Positions 13,001 to 23,255 of a stretch of 64,000 nt of DNA are shown in pieces. The DNA is taken from positions 14,010,001 through 14,074,000 of the forward strand of contig NC_079887.1 of the NCBI RefSeq assembly GCF_029227915.1, read 5' to 3'. The notes under the pieces were generated by a model that worked only from the letters and a program-made list of their open reading frames with translations, was not told the DNA's origin and searched no databases. Each line of letters starts with the position of its first letter. Positions within the stretch are counted from its first letter, which is position 1. Position numbers and translations under genes: made by a program. Source of the stretch: Hydractinia symbiolongicarpus. Lineage: Eukaryota > Cnidaria > Hydrozoa > Anthoathecata > Hydractiniidae.

Positions 13001-16000
13001 TTGCAGTCTAATGTGTTTTAACTCACTATTCATATTCTTTTTCTCACTGTTTCATTCCCCCTGTGCTACACAACATTATTTTTTGTGTACTTACACAGGT
13101 CAATTTGAACTATACTTCAATTTGTTAGTTAGTAAAAGTAGAAGTATTCTTATATTTTGTTCAAGCTGTTTTATAGAAATACCCATTGTCTCATTGTTCT
13201 GACTTATTGTAAACAGATGTTCTGACTTATCGCAAACTACAAAACCTTTTCCTTGACACAAACAATCAAACTGTTCAGCACTTCTGAAAAATGTTTCACA
13301 CACATCTGATTTCTGCACATTTTTTTTACACAGGTCCACATCTGCTTTGCGTATATGTTATTTTTTTTTAGAAGAAATTAGCTTACTTTCAGTCTACTCA
13401 AACTGCTTGATGAGGAAAGAAGCATCGCTGAAAATGTTGTCAGACATGAACTTTGGGTGTATTGTATATTTGGGTGTAATAATATATACTTTACTTGCTC
13501 ATTTATTTATTATTTTTTGCATAGTAAAAAACATAAAAAATTCATAATAATTAAAAAACACACTTTTGAACAATATGACAAAACTTACCATAAAATATGA
13601 TTTATTAAAATGACAGCGCAAGTAAGGTACAAGTTAGCAAGCAAACAAGAAATTCCTGAAAACGGTCTCAACCAATTTCATCATAAGCACACTGTAATTA
13701 TTTGGATTACAAACAACCAGATGTCTGTGTAAAATCTGAAATGATGCAAAATCTGTTTAGTTTCAATAACAGCAACAAAATTCATCGACAAAACACACAC
13801 ATCCACAGTCACTGTACCTTAGCAAAAATAGGAACAATTTCAGTCCCAACATACAGTAAAAGAGTAAATACAAAAGGTTTAAATGGAATACTAAACATTG
13901 TTTTCTAATTTTTTCAAAGGGAGTTTTAAAATGTGCAACTACAACTTGTTTTTGAAATTGCTCCTAAAATGCAAAAACGCTAGACCAGAAAACTAAACAT
14001 AATTGATAACACAACACAAACTACTATTGGATCCAAGAAAAAACAATTTACTTCGTTTTAATACCAAATACATGCACAGTGTCAGTGAGTGGAGTTTTTA
14101 TTTTTAAGAAGGATCCTTTAGTAGTTGCCACATTACAAGAGGGAACAACACAAAACACAACACAACATTATCCGTCATGGAAATAAAGCTTTTTCATGCT
14201 AAATACTTTTAGTTAAAAATTTTGAAGTGTTGAAAAAAAATTGCTGATCAAAACACATTTATTTCCATCACTGGTTTACATATAGCCAATTACGAAAAAA
14301 AAGTTTTTACTTGTACTTCAAATGTACAAACTGAATCAAGGTTTAAAAAATATAGATTACAGCGACAGTGATTGAAAACGTATGTAATAGCTAGAGCTAA
14401 ATGATGTTTTGTGAATATCCAATTGGTAGAGTCTGTTTGGAAATTTCTTCATGTTAACATTGACAAATATCAAACCCTTCTTCCAGTGTAGTTTAAAAAA
14501 ACTTAGAAAGTATAGACATAGAGACTTTTTGTTTCTCCCAAAAAAGTGTAAATTTATGAAGCTGCCAAAAAAGAAAGAATACAAAGTAAACATTTCACAG
14601 GACAGACATTTGTTTTTAAAATTAAACGTTTATGATATTATATAAGACTAGACATTAGCCCATGGAAAAATCTGCAGGTTCTTAAAGGCCCCACGTTTTT
14701 GCCAGTCTAAACATTACCTGCATTGGTATTTTGTGATTTTTGTCCGCCTGTTAACATTAAGTACTGGCTTGAACTAAATCTGCGTGGCAACCATTTTGTA
14801 TACACTGACAGAATAAAGAGATAAGTAAAAAAGGTCAACCCTATTTAGAATTCTTTTAAAATAGTATGCTAACAATTTCAAGCTAGAGCACAAAATGAAT
14901 GTTTACAGAGAAATTCCTTTTACATTTCGCTGCCTTGTACTTAGAGCTATATAAATTTTACTTTGCTTGTGCTCAAGTCATTTAAGAAAATGTATTATCC
15001 ACATGCTGATGTTCCACATGTAATACCTTTTAGTACGCAAGCTTAGAGGGGTGCCCCATTCTGGTGCTAGGAACAATTTAATCTATACTAATAGGTCATA
15101 GGGCAACCAATATTAAAGAATTGTGTTTACAATTCTAAAATTATTTGTAGGTATGTAGAAAATTAACTGCATCTACTCTCTCTTGTACTTTCAAAGTCGT
15201 TATAAAAAAAACTACTTGTCTAATAGGGTAGAGTTTAACAATCGAATTGATTTGAATAAGATAACTGTTTAAAAGAGGACAGAAAGCAGTTTGTAAAAAA
15301 CGGTATGGTTTTTTTATTATGATTTGCCATCAACCACATTATATTATTAAGCTAGACAGGTATTTATAATCAAATATTTAGATACTAACCTCTTTTTCTG
15401 CTTTTCTCTTTCTTTGTATTTTTCTTCTTTTTCTTGCTTCTCTGCCTCTCTTCTTGCCTTCTGGTGCTCCTCCTTAAACGAGCTACCTTCCGCAAAATCT
15501 TCTTTTATCCCAAATGCATTTCTCATTTTAGCATTTTTGTTTTCATTTGCTGCAGCAACTTGATGGGAACTCATCCCAACCGTACTGAAACAATACCATT
15601 TAAATTACAATGAGAAATCAAAAACTTACAAAAAAGATATCTGAGAGGCATATGGCTTAAACTGAAAACTTGAAATAAAAATCAAATTTCATCATAATGA
15701 TCCCAAATAAGCGCTGTGCACTGAAACAATAGTGTTTAAAAGAGATACTACAAAACCATGAAAATCATTCAAGAAAGCCAGTGGGGTACAAATTATAAGT
15801 CAATTAATTTTCATATTGGTTTATAAAATATATAGCACAAAAATTACAATGAATTTCATTTGTTGAATAAAAGAATTTCCTCGACTAATATGTCTATGGC
15901 AGATATCTGACTGGTGCCAAATTACACATTACCAGCAATCTGAAAACTAGTTCTATTCGAATGAATGCAACTTACTTAAAAGCCTAAAACATTCTCTATC

Positions 16001-17416
16001 AATGCAGGAAGCACTATTGTGGGTCTTACTGTGTTTTTGGCATATGCAGTAATATTGTCTGCGTTTCAAAAGGGTGTTTATATGTTCAAAATACAAACTT
16101 TACAGATGATTTATGATTCTGACTAGCTACACCTTACCCTGGAGGAATAAAGAAAGTAGCAACCACCATCTGCCCTGAGTTTCCACAATATAAATTGATA
16201 AAAACCATCATAATTGATAAAAACCATCAAAAAAATTAAAATAAATTATGTTATGGTACCAATTTGGAAAAAAGATCTTTCTCAGGGTTCATTTTAAAGA
16301 AAATATAATAAAAGAACAGATCACTAGCTATGGCTAAACACAAACAAATTTGAGAACTTCCTTTGCCTTTGTTCCCTCCTTTCTCTTGCATTTAGCATAT
16401 ATTATTTGTTTCTTTGAAAGCTTGGTTGCTATGAAAAAAAGTTTAAGTTTCCCTTTTTCCTATAACAGAGATTAATTAAAATTGAAATGTGCCTACCTTG
16501 TAACTGGATCAACTTTTTCTTTCAAAAAGCCAGCCTGTTCCAACAAAGTTTGTCTTAATTCATCCACTTTTACAGTAATCTCATCCTCAGCCATCCTAAA
16601 GGAATGAGACAGATAGAACTTAAGTGTACTTTTTTACACTTTTTGCACTAAATGCTCAAAATTACCATAACATGCAAAATTTGCATTAATACTTTCATTT
16701 ATCTTACTAATGTTCCAATCTTCAAGTAAACACCAATTTAACAGGATTAAAAATTTCTGTTATATCTTGACACGTGGGAAACTAATAAGGCCTGGGCTTG
16801 TATTTAATAAAGTGTGTTCTTTAAAAGAACAATACATAACTGAAACTTGTGCTGGCAATCAATTACACACATAAATCAACCTTATTGAAGATATTATTTC
16901 GGTTTGTCTGTTCAGTATATATACATGCTCAACATCATTTTACTTTGCCCGATGATGGGAGAAGGATCTCCCGAAACGTCGCCTACTAAACTATCATGTT
17001 CAAGAAATGATAAATTTTCCACAGTAATATAAATCAACCTGGTGGCATGTATGAATGTGCTCTCAAGACAATTCCTTAATATCTTAGGAGTTTTTGTCTG
17101 TTTTCTTTCCCCAGCTTGCCTGCCTCCTTGTCTAAGTCGTAAAACATTAGAATATCACTCCATACCCTTCATTTTCCAAGCTATCTTGCAGCTCTACACA
17201 CTTCAGTTCAACCTGCCGCTTACGATCATGCTCCAATATATCTTTGTTGGGTTTCTTCACAAGGGATGATTCAAATCCTCCAATAACACTGGAATCATTG
17301 TAATCATAAGTTTGCCGGTTATCTTTTCTATCAGTTCTTATATGAGATAAATTACGTTGCACATAACCATTGGTACCACTGCCACGAGTAGTGTCAAGAC
17401 CAATGCCATTGTACAT
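7019..17416 (-). CDS. SRRM2: SRRM2/Cwc21-type spliceosomal RS protein, 9 exons, 1228 aa
   Basis: Exons in transcript order: 17416-17166, 16595-16497, 15584-15390, 12512-12459, 11333-11262, 11137-11081, 10938-10822, 10388-7880 and 7351-7019. Phases agree and the sum is 3687 nt. The N-terminus begins MYNGIGL, then RGSGTNGYVQRN, the signature of SRRM2/SRm300 and yeast Cwc21. These proteins sit in the catalytic spliceosome near PRP8 and SNU114. The cwf21 domain follows at about residues 50-110 (DILEHDRKRQVELKCVELQD...EITVKVDELRQTLL), then the conserved AFGI..DFAEGSSF segment. The 2.5-kb exon encodes RS, SP and KE-rich disordered sequence, including nine 13-residue repeats of the RRKSRHDDxxDDE type. 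The last exon is an acidic serine run, then SRSPTPEKK and a lysine-rich end. It is shorter than human SRRM2 (about 2750 residues), as expected for a simple animal. Four small exons (54-117 nt) give room for alternative RS lengths. The function is inferred from the highly specific N-terminus. Confidence 0.93.
9900..10255 (-). repeat. 39-bp coding minisatellite in SRRM2 RS domain
   Basis: CGTGACGACTCTTACGACG recurs at 9985, 10024, 10063, 10102, 10141, 10180 and 10219, exactly every 39 bases. Two more diverged units lie at about 9907 and 9946. On the coding strand each unit encodes 13 residues of the form RRKSRHDDxxDDE. The unit length keeps the frame, so copy-number change would be tolerated. 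Confidence 0.9.
12513..15389 (-). other. Long SRRM2 intron, nothing recognised
   Basis: This 2.9-kb intron between the third and fourth coding exons is AT-rich. It holds short open frames (for example near 13011, 13100, 13702 and 14451) that lack family resemblance and have biased, hydrophobic or lysine-rich composition. No RNA gene or clear transposon end was seen. Confidence 0.5.
16925..17000 (+). other. Hammerhead-like motif, possible retroelement fragment
   Basis: In the first SRRM2 intron, CCCGATGAT is followed by the stem GGGAGA-AGGA-TCTCCC and then GAAACGTC. This resembles the hammerhead core CUGAUGA / stem II / GAAAC. However, the second core base is C instead of U, a T interrupts the base of stem II, and stems I and III are not clear. 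Sequences of this type occur in Penelope-like and retrozyme elements. Read as a decayed fragment. Confidence 0.3.
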
Positions 17417-17694
17417 ATTGATGTTTTACTAAAAAAAAAAAGATATAAAAGATGGGAGAAATATATCTTAGGATATTAGTTCTGGATTGTTCTTATATCT
17501 GCCATAATTCATGCCATGCCTACAACAAAACAACAAAAGGGATCTTTATCTTGCTTTAGGTAGATAGATCAGAGGCAGACTGCAACTGGTTAAAATAATT
17601 TTGTGGCTGCTGTGAAAGCAAGGAATCTCATATTTAGGGAAAGCGAGGCTTGATTCAGCTAAAATACAATACTAGCACATGGGATGTGCTTTAA

Positions 17695-17905
17695 AAAGAA
17701 CCATCAAAACACTATCGTAGGAAGCGAAAACATTGACATAGATCGTTTAAAAATTATCAATACGCAATTGTAAGAAGCTAAAACATCGCCATAGATTGAC
17801 CAAAAACCATCAAAACAAGATCGTAGAAAGCTAAAACATTGCCGTTGATCGTTTAGAAATTACCAAAACACAATCGTATGAAGGGAAAACATCGCTATTT
17901 GATAT
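17695..17905. repeat. Degenerate ~60-bp tandem repeat, about 3 copies
   Basis: The pattern CATCAAAACA..ATCGTA(G/T)GAAG..AAAACAT(T/C)G..ATAGAT recurs three to four times with drift. It lies just upstream of the SRRM2 start and has no coding frame. Confidence 0.5.
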
Positions 17906-18189
17906 TTTAAATAATTTGATAATAAAATTTCCTTAGAAATCAGTGCGTGTGATAAATATAATGATAATGTTGTTAAATTTGAAGCAATTTTGAAACAATT
18001 TGAACTGAAACGAATTTAACAAACTGTTGAAACGAATTGATTTTGATAGGAAACGAATACGAAATGAATTTGAAACGATTCTTCTAGCAAAAAAATATTT
18101 TAAATTTGTTTCAAATTCGTATAGAGATTGTTTTAAAACAAATTATACAAATTGAAACGATTATTTTTGAAACAATTGTGGAGATAATC

Positions 18190-19083
18190 CCTGAATAGAC
18201 AGAACAATTTTGTAGATCAATTTTCGAAAAATATTATTTGTCAGAATATTGTTGGAAAAAATACACGCAAAATTTTAGGTCAATAATTATTCAATTTTTA
18301 AATTTATTAAATATTTTTGTATACATACACGATACAATATAAGGAACAATCTAAATTTAATTTACCGCTGAATACCGAAATTAAGCGCAGCATTTATCAG
18401 TGGTGATAGCAAGATTTTAATGCGCTTATCTGAGGCTGCGTTTATCCAAGAGTGCTCTTATAAACGAGTAAAAAAAAGTGCAAGAATGATGTATACTCTT
18501 TTGTTTATCATTTTGTACATTTTGAAATTCCTTATATTCATCATTTGTTAAACCGTCAGAAGAAATATATACCAGAAGAAAGTTCACTTCGTTTGTACTC
18601 AACATCTTTTTTATCCAATGAAAAAAAGAAGTGGATGGGTGAAGGATTGGCTCCATCAGAGAAATGAAAGGGGAGCATATAATACAATTCTAAACAAATT
18701 AAAATTGATACGATCTAAACGTACTTGGTATTAAAAATTATCTGACATAATTTTCAGTTGCGTTTCTCTTCACTACTATTATGTCTCTTTTTCGTGCATG
18801 AAAACATTTAGATGAATGAAAATTCAAGCGTTAGTTTCGAAAGGAAGTGAGCAGACAGCGGTTTTCTTTGAAATAATATTGCTCTGACGAAAAATTGATC
18901 TAATAAAATCAAACCAGTTTGATTTTATTACATTAGTTTTCGAATATTGATGTGTCTTTTTACATTGTTTAAGTATTATCGTTCTATTATTTTTTAATAG
19001 TATATACACAACAATTTTAGATCAATTTTAGTTCAATATTTTATTTTAAAAATTGATTTACAAAATTGTTCTGTCTATTCGGG
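18190..19083. mobile_element. TIR element (MITE), ~0.9 kb
   Basis: The left end GAATAGACAGAACAATTTTG (then TAGATCAATTTT) returns as its reverse complement near 19050-19081 with one or two mismatches, giving inverted repeats of about 34 bp. Two short minus-strand frames inside (76 codons at 18426-18656, 61 codons at 18824-19009) show no recognisable domain. No clear target duplication was found. The superfamily is not assigned. Confidence 0.65.
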
Positions 19084-19088
19084 CCTTT

Positions 19089-19529
19089 ACAGTAAGTGGA
19101 TAAATTTTGGTGAGTATTTGGCGAATGACCAAATTGGAATATTTGGCGGGATTTAATTTGGTAAATGATAAATTTTTTTAAATTTAGCGAGAATGTAATT
19201 TGGCGAACACAAAAAAATGTTTTTTTTCACAGGGATTTATTTTGGCGAATGACACAAAGAAATGAATTTTTATGTCTTGAAATGTTTTATAAAAAATAAG
19301 AATAAACGTATATATAAACACAAGTTCGTTTTTTTGGGAAAAAACATTTTTCTTCTCATAATTAAAAATTTTTTGAGGGGATTCAATTTGGTGAACGGTA
19401 AATTATGTTAACTTTGGCGAGTATTTCATTTGGCGAATAGTCAGTTATTAAAATTTTGGCGGGGATTGAAAAATTCGTCAAAAAAATTTGGCAAATTTAA
19501 TCCTCGCCAATATTTTCTCCACTCACAGT
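19089..19529. mobile_element. MITE built of ATTTGGCGAAT repeats
   Basis: The left end ACAGTAAGTGGATAAATTTT and the right end (reverse complement reads ACTGTGAGTGGAGAAAATAT) are diverged inverted repeats. The interior repeats ATTTGGCGAATG motifs many times. A lone end-like copy lies near 24275-24300 (AAATTTATCCACTTAA). It abuts the next element directly. Confidence 0.6.
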
Positions 19530-20396
19530 ACAGTCTGAATGTAATCTACCGCATCATTTGTCTTTTGTTATAATTAAATCCCTTCAGCGTTTTGCGAGTT
19601 TATATTTGCGTGTTAAAAAACAATGCGCTCGGGAAGAAATACCGGAGAAATTATATTTCTTCTAATAGCGAGATGCATTGTGTAAATGTATTGATAAGCT
19701 ATTCCCTTAAGTATTAGCGTGAAGTAATTAAATAATAAAAATCTTTGCGAAGTTTTATAATACATTGCGCGAGAATGTATTGTTGATTTAATTACTTAAA
19801 AAGATTCCAGCGCGTTTAATCTAAGAAACATACGAGAAGCATTGTTCACAACTATTAAATGCGCTTTTCGAGTTTAAACTTTTAAAATGTGATCTAAAAA
19901 AACATTTCTATCGCCGCTTTTCGTTCTTAAAATTTTAAAATGCGATCTAAAAAAACATTTCTATCGCCGCTATTTGTTTTTAAACTTTTAAAAAGCAATC
20001 TAAAAAAACATTTTTATCGCCGATATTCGTTTTTAAACTTTTAAAAAGCAATCTAAAAAAACATTTCTATCGCCGCTATTCGTTTTTAAACTTTTAAAAA
20101 GCAATTTAAAAAAACATTTCTATCGCCGTTTTTCGTTTTTAAACTTTTAAAATGCGAACTAAAAAAAACGCTTAATTACTGCAATTAAAATTTTCAAAAG
20201 AGTTCGCGCAAAATAGATTGCTAAAATTGATCTTGCAACCTATTGTGATTAAACAATCGATCTCGTGGGGTCATTGTTTATCAGTGAGGCAATTATTTTC
20301 TTAAAAAAACAAAAGCTATAATCGCAATGTTATTGTTCTGTGTAACTATTCATGCGAGTTTCGCGTCCGCGGTAGATTACATTCAGACTGTACTGT
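19525..20396. mobile_element. TIR element with perfect 28-bp ends
   Basis: The ends begin ACAGTACAGTCTGAATGTAA and are perfect inverted repeats over 28 bp, which implies a fairly recent copy. If the outer ACAGTA is partly target, a TA duplication with CAGT ends (Tc1/mariner-like) is possible, but the palindrome makes this ambiguous. The interior holds a 53-bp tandem array and no transposase. Confidence 0.75.
19865..20165. repeat. 53-bp tandem array, about 5 copies
   Basis: ATCGCCG recurs at about 19910, 19963, 20016, 20069 and 20122, inside a unit containing TTTTTAAACTTTTAAAA and CTAAAAAAACATTTCTATCG. The period is 53 bp. The array sits wholly inside the inverted-repeat element. Confidence 0.85.
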
Positions 20397-20535
20397 AAGG
20401 TAACTATACAAGTTATCCTTTTTCTAAATTTCAAATTTTTCAAGGTTTTGGCATCAATCCTAATTTTTTTGAAGATTTCTTTGAAAAACATCAAGGTTGG
20501 AAAAATTTAAATGTGGCAGGTCTGCACCATAATTA

Positions 20536-22006
20536 CAATAAGGCGACTCCTATTTAATTAGTTGTTCTACGGGCGAAGTCAATAGTAGCTTACAGTTGGT
20601 TGGTCGGCGAAATAAAAACAATTTTAAGAATAATGTGTCTTTTTTTGCTTGTATTATAACTATTTTAGCGGAAGTAGCTAATTTTTGTTATCAATCACAT
20701 AAAAATTTAAAAACTTCTGTTTAACCACGTAACTATTTTTGTGATTACAAAATTAGCGCATCGCGCATCTTAGTTTTCAGGGCTATTCAGGAGAGGCGTG
20801 CAATAGCACGCGCACACCTTCACACACGCAAAATGGCTTAGGTGTGCTATTGATAGCACCTGCAAAATAACAAATTTTATAAGAAGTTAACCAGTGCAAC
20901 ACACCCAAAAAACACACCTAAAATACTTGAGGCATGCTTTTTGTCACACATGTATTAAAATTTTCCTGAAAAGGCCTGAGTTTTCTCGCAACAAATTACC
21001 ATGAACTAAGAATCAACTTCCAGTGGCCTTAACAACAGTTGTCCTAAGCAAAGCAACGTTATTGATTCACCTTGTTGACATTCAACCAACAAAAACAACA
21101 TCATTGATTATCTTCTATGCTCATTATATTTTCACGAGATGGGATGAGAATTTTTTTCTTCCTTTCTTTAAAACTTTTTTGCTTGATATTTTTTTTTGTT
21201 TTCATGAAAATTAGGATTGGTCGGGCCTGTTCAGCCCAATCTTGGAACGCGCCCGTCTTAAGACTGGCCAGGCCAATCTTCCGACAGTGACAAATGGGTG
21301 GCCAGTCTTAAAGACTGGACTTCCCAATCTACGGATGTACATGCCCAATCCTAGAACAATTGTGGAAGACAAACATAAAAATAAAATTTTTAGAATTTAC
21401 CTCTTAATAGGAACTTTAAATTGAAACTTTTCTTGGAAAATCAAAAGGCCAAAAATTTACTTATATCATGTATTTTATGAAAGGTTTTTTTTCTATAGAC
21501 TATGATATTAGCTAGCTGGCTACAGCTCACTAGCTGGCTAAACATCTCATCCAATGAAATTAACAGCTAGCTAACTAATAATATGGTTGAATACGATTTT
21601 TCTGATAATTCATAAATATAAACATTTTATTTTTAAAATTTAGCCACTACTACAAACTACTATATAAATGCTAAATGTATAACACATGCTCTACCAGCTA
21701 GCTACGATTTTCACTCTACTGTGTCCAAAAATGGGCCCGGTAAATTCAACAGTACCCAAAATATGATGTTTTAATGTGCCTGAGAATGTTTGTTGGGAGT
21801 CGCAAAAAACAGAGCTCGTGTGGTGCATCCCTTCCTTAAAATTTTAAAGGCGCCGAAGATGAGCCTAACATGGTCTTTTGCCAAATCTTGTGACACCCTG
21901 CCCAGTCTTAAGACTGGGCAATTTTATGTCCAAAGATTGGGCAGCGTCATAAGATTGGGCAGAACAGGCCCGTAGAACAACTAATTAAATTGGAGTTGCC
22001 TAATAA
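20536..22006. mobile_element. Nested TIR elements (outer 1.47 kb, inner ~0.75 kb)
   Basis: The outer arms TTTAATTAGTTGTTCTACGG (20552) and its reverse complement near 21971-21995 enclose the block. An inner pair starting CGGGCCTGTTC..GCCCAATCTT at 21217 returns inverted at 21950-21971. Inside, AGACTGG, CCCAATCTT and AAGATTGGG motifs recur many times in both directions. The short frames here (21242-21424, 21790-21975) are by-products of these repeats. No transposase was seen. Confidence 0.6.
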
Positions 22007-22176
22007 GTTTTTTTCGCTTTGTAAATAGCCCTTTTGAGCAACCACTCAATAGCTAACTAGGGAAGTTTTTTTATCAGGCTACAATAGCCTTTTTGTGTTT
22101 GCAGCCTGACTGAACACAAGGAGGGAGATTAGACTGCTGACTCACCAGAAAAAAATGCAAATATTAAGGAAGCTTT

Positions 22177-22196
22177 ATATATATATATATATATAC
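22177..22196. repeat. (TA)n microsatellite
   Basis: About ten TA units occur in gene-free sequence. Confidence 0.9.
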
Positions 22197-22528
22197 AAAA
22201 AGTTGCCCAAGCTCACCCTATTAGCGCTTTCAGCAAATCGGCACCCTTGTGGATGGAGAGAAATAAAGGTTTAAAAATAACCTCAAAACAGTGATTTGTA
22301 TGAGTGTGAATGAAAAACAATAAATATAGCTATAATTATTAACTAAAACTTTCCATATTGAATTCCTTAGAGGTAGATGAGGTTGGCCTGTAGGGTATAT
22401 AATTTTTTCCTTATTTAAACTTAATTTTACAGTATAGTTTTTTTAAAAAAAGAAAAACTAATTTATATAAATCGACTAAAAAACAAAAAACAAAACAAAA
22501 AAATCCCATAATAATGCTCAGCAAAATC

Positions 22529-22765
22529 TTAGCACTTGGTTACATATTTTGGATGAGCAATCAGTACTCTTGCAGGACTGCAAGCAATGCGATCCGGAAG
22601 TTTTTCCCAGATTTGGAAGTAGTTGCCTATTTTTGTTTGTGGCTCAGACTGTTTAGATACTTGTAGTTCTTGTTTAATCAAAGCTTCTTCTTTGAGAGTT
22701 TGATCGTGAAACGTCCGTGTTTTTCCACAACTGAAAGTTTTCCGAAGTTCAAATATGCTGGTCAT
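22529..22765 (-). CDS. Hypothetical 78-residue protein
   Basis: A complete ATG-to-stop frame lies about 490 bp from, and divergent to, the PAR3-zinc-finger gene. The composition is balanced (no low-complexity bias), with a polar middle (EEALIKQELQVSKQSEPQTK) and a C-terminal stretch NYFQIWEKLPDRIACSPARV. No signal peptide or membrane segment is visible. The family is not recognised. The normal amino-acid mix, in a region where other frames are biased, argues mildly for a real single-exon gene or exon. Confidence 0.35.
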   Translation of the reverse strand: MTSIFELRKTFSCGKTRTFHDQTLKEEALIKQELQVSKQSEPQTKIGNYFQIWEKLPDRIACSPARVLIAHPKYVTKC

Positions 22766-23255
22766 TTTTGTTAGCTACAAATGATTAGCTAAAATTTTAA
22801 GCCAGATCTGAGATTACTAAAACAAAAAATCAATATTGTACTATTGATAAAGAAAAGAAAACATTGTAATGTTGCATCTCACATTAATGATAAAGACAAA
22901 AAACACAAACGACACTCCAAATTTATGTCCTTCTGGTGCAGATTAAATCATGTCCACCGCACCGCATCATAAATATCCGTGCTAACAACCATGTTGGTTT
23001 TATTGCGGGGAAGGTGAAAGTGCTATTGGCTAATAATTTACGGACTATTGCATGGATTAGCATTTGGCCAGCTAATATTTTGTACATTTAATCAAAAGCA
23101 TTTATTTCTGCTTTTTCATAACTTCTTATTTCATTTTATACTAAAATATTATATTTTCATTGTCCAATTATTAAGCAATTTGATAAATATTCTGGTCCTT
23201 GTATAACACCTTCTGTAGGCCATTATTTTTCTTCCGTGGTAATGGCTGGATAATC

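Noticed and set aside
19865-20165. CRISPR-like array from the 53-bp repeat
   Set aside because: The whole unit repeats with drift and there are no spacers.
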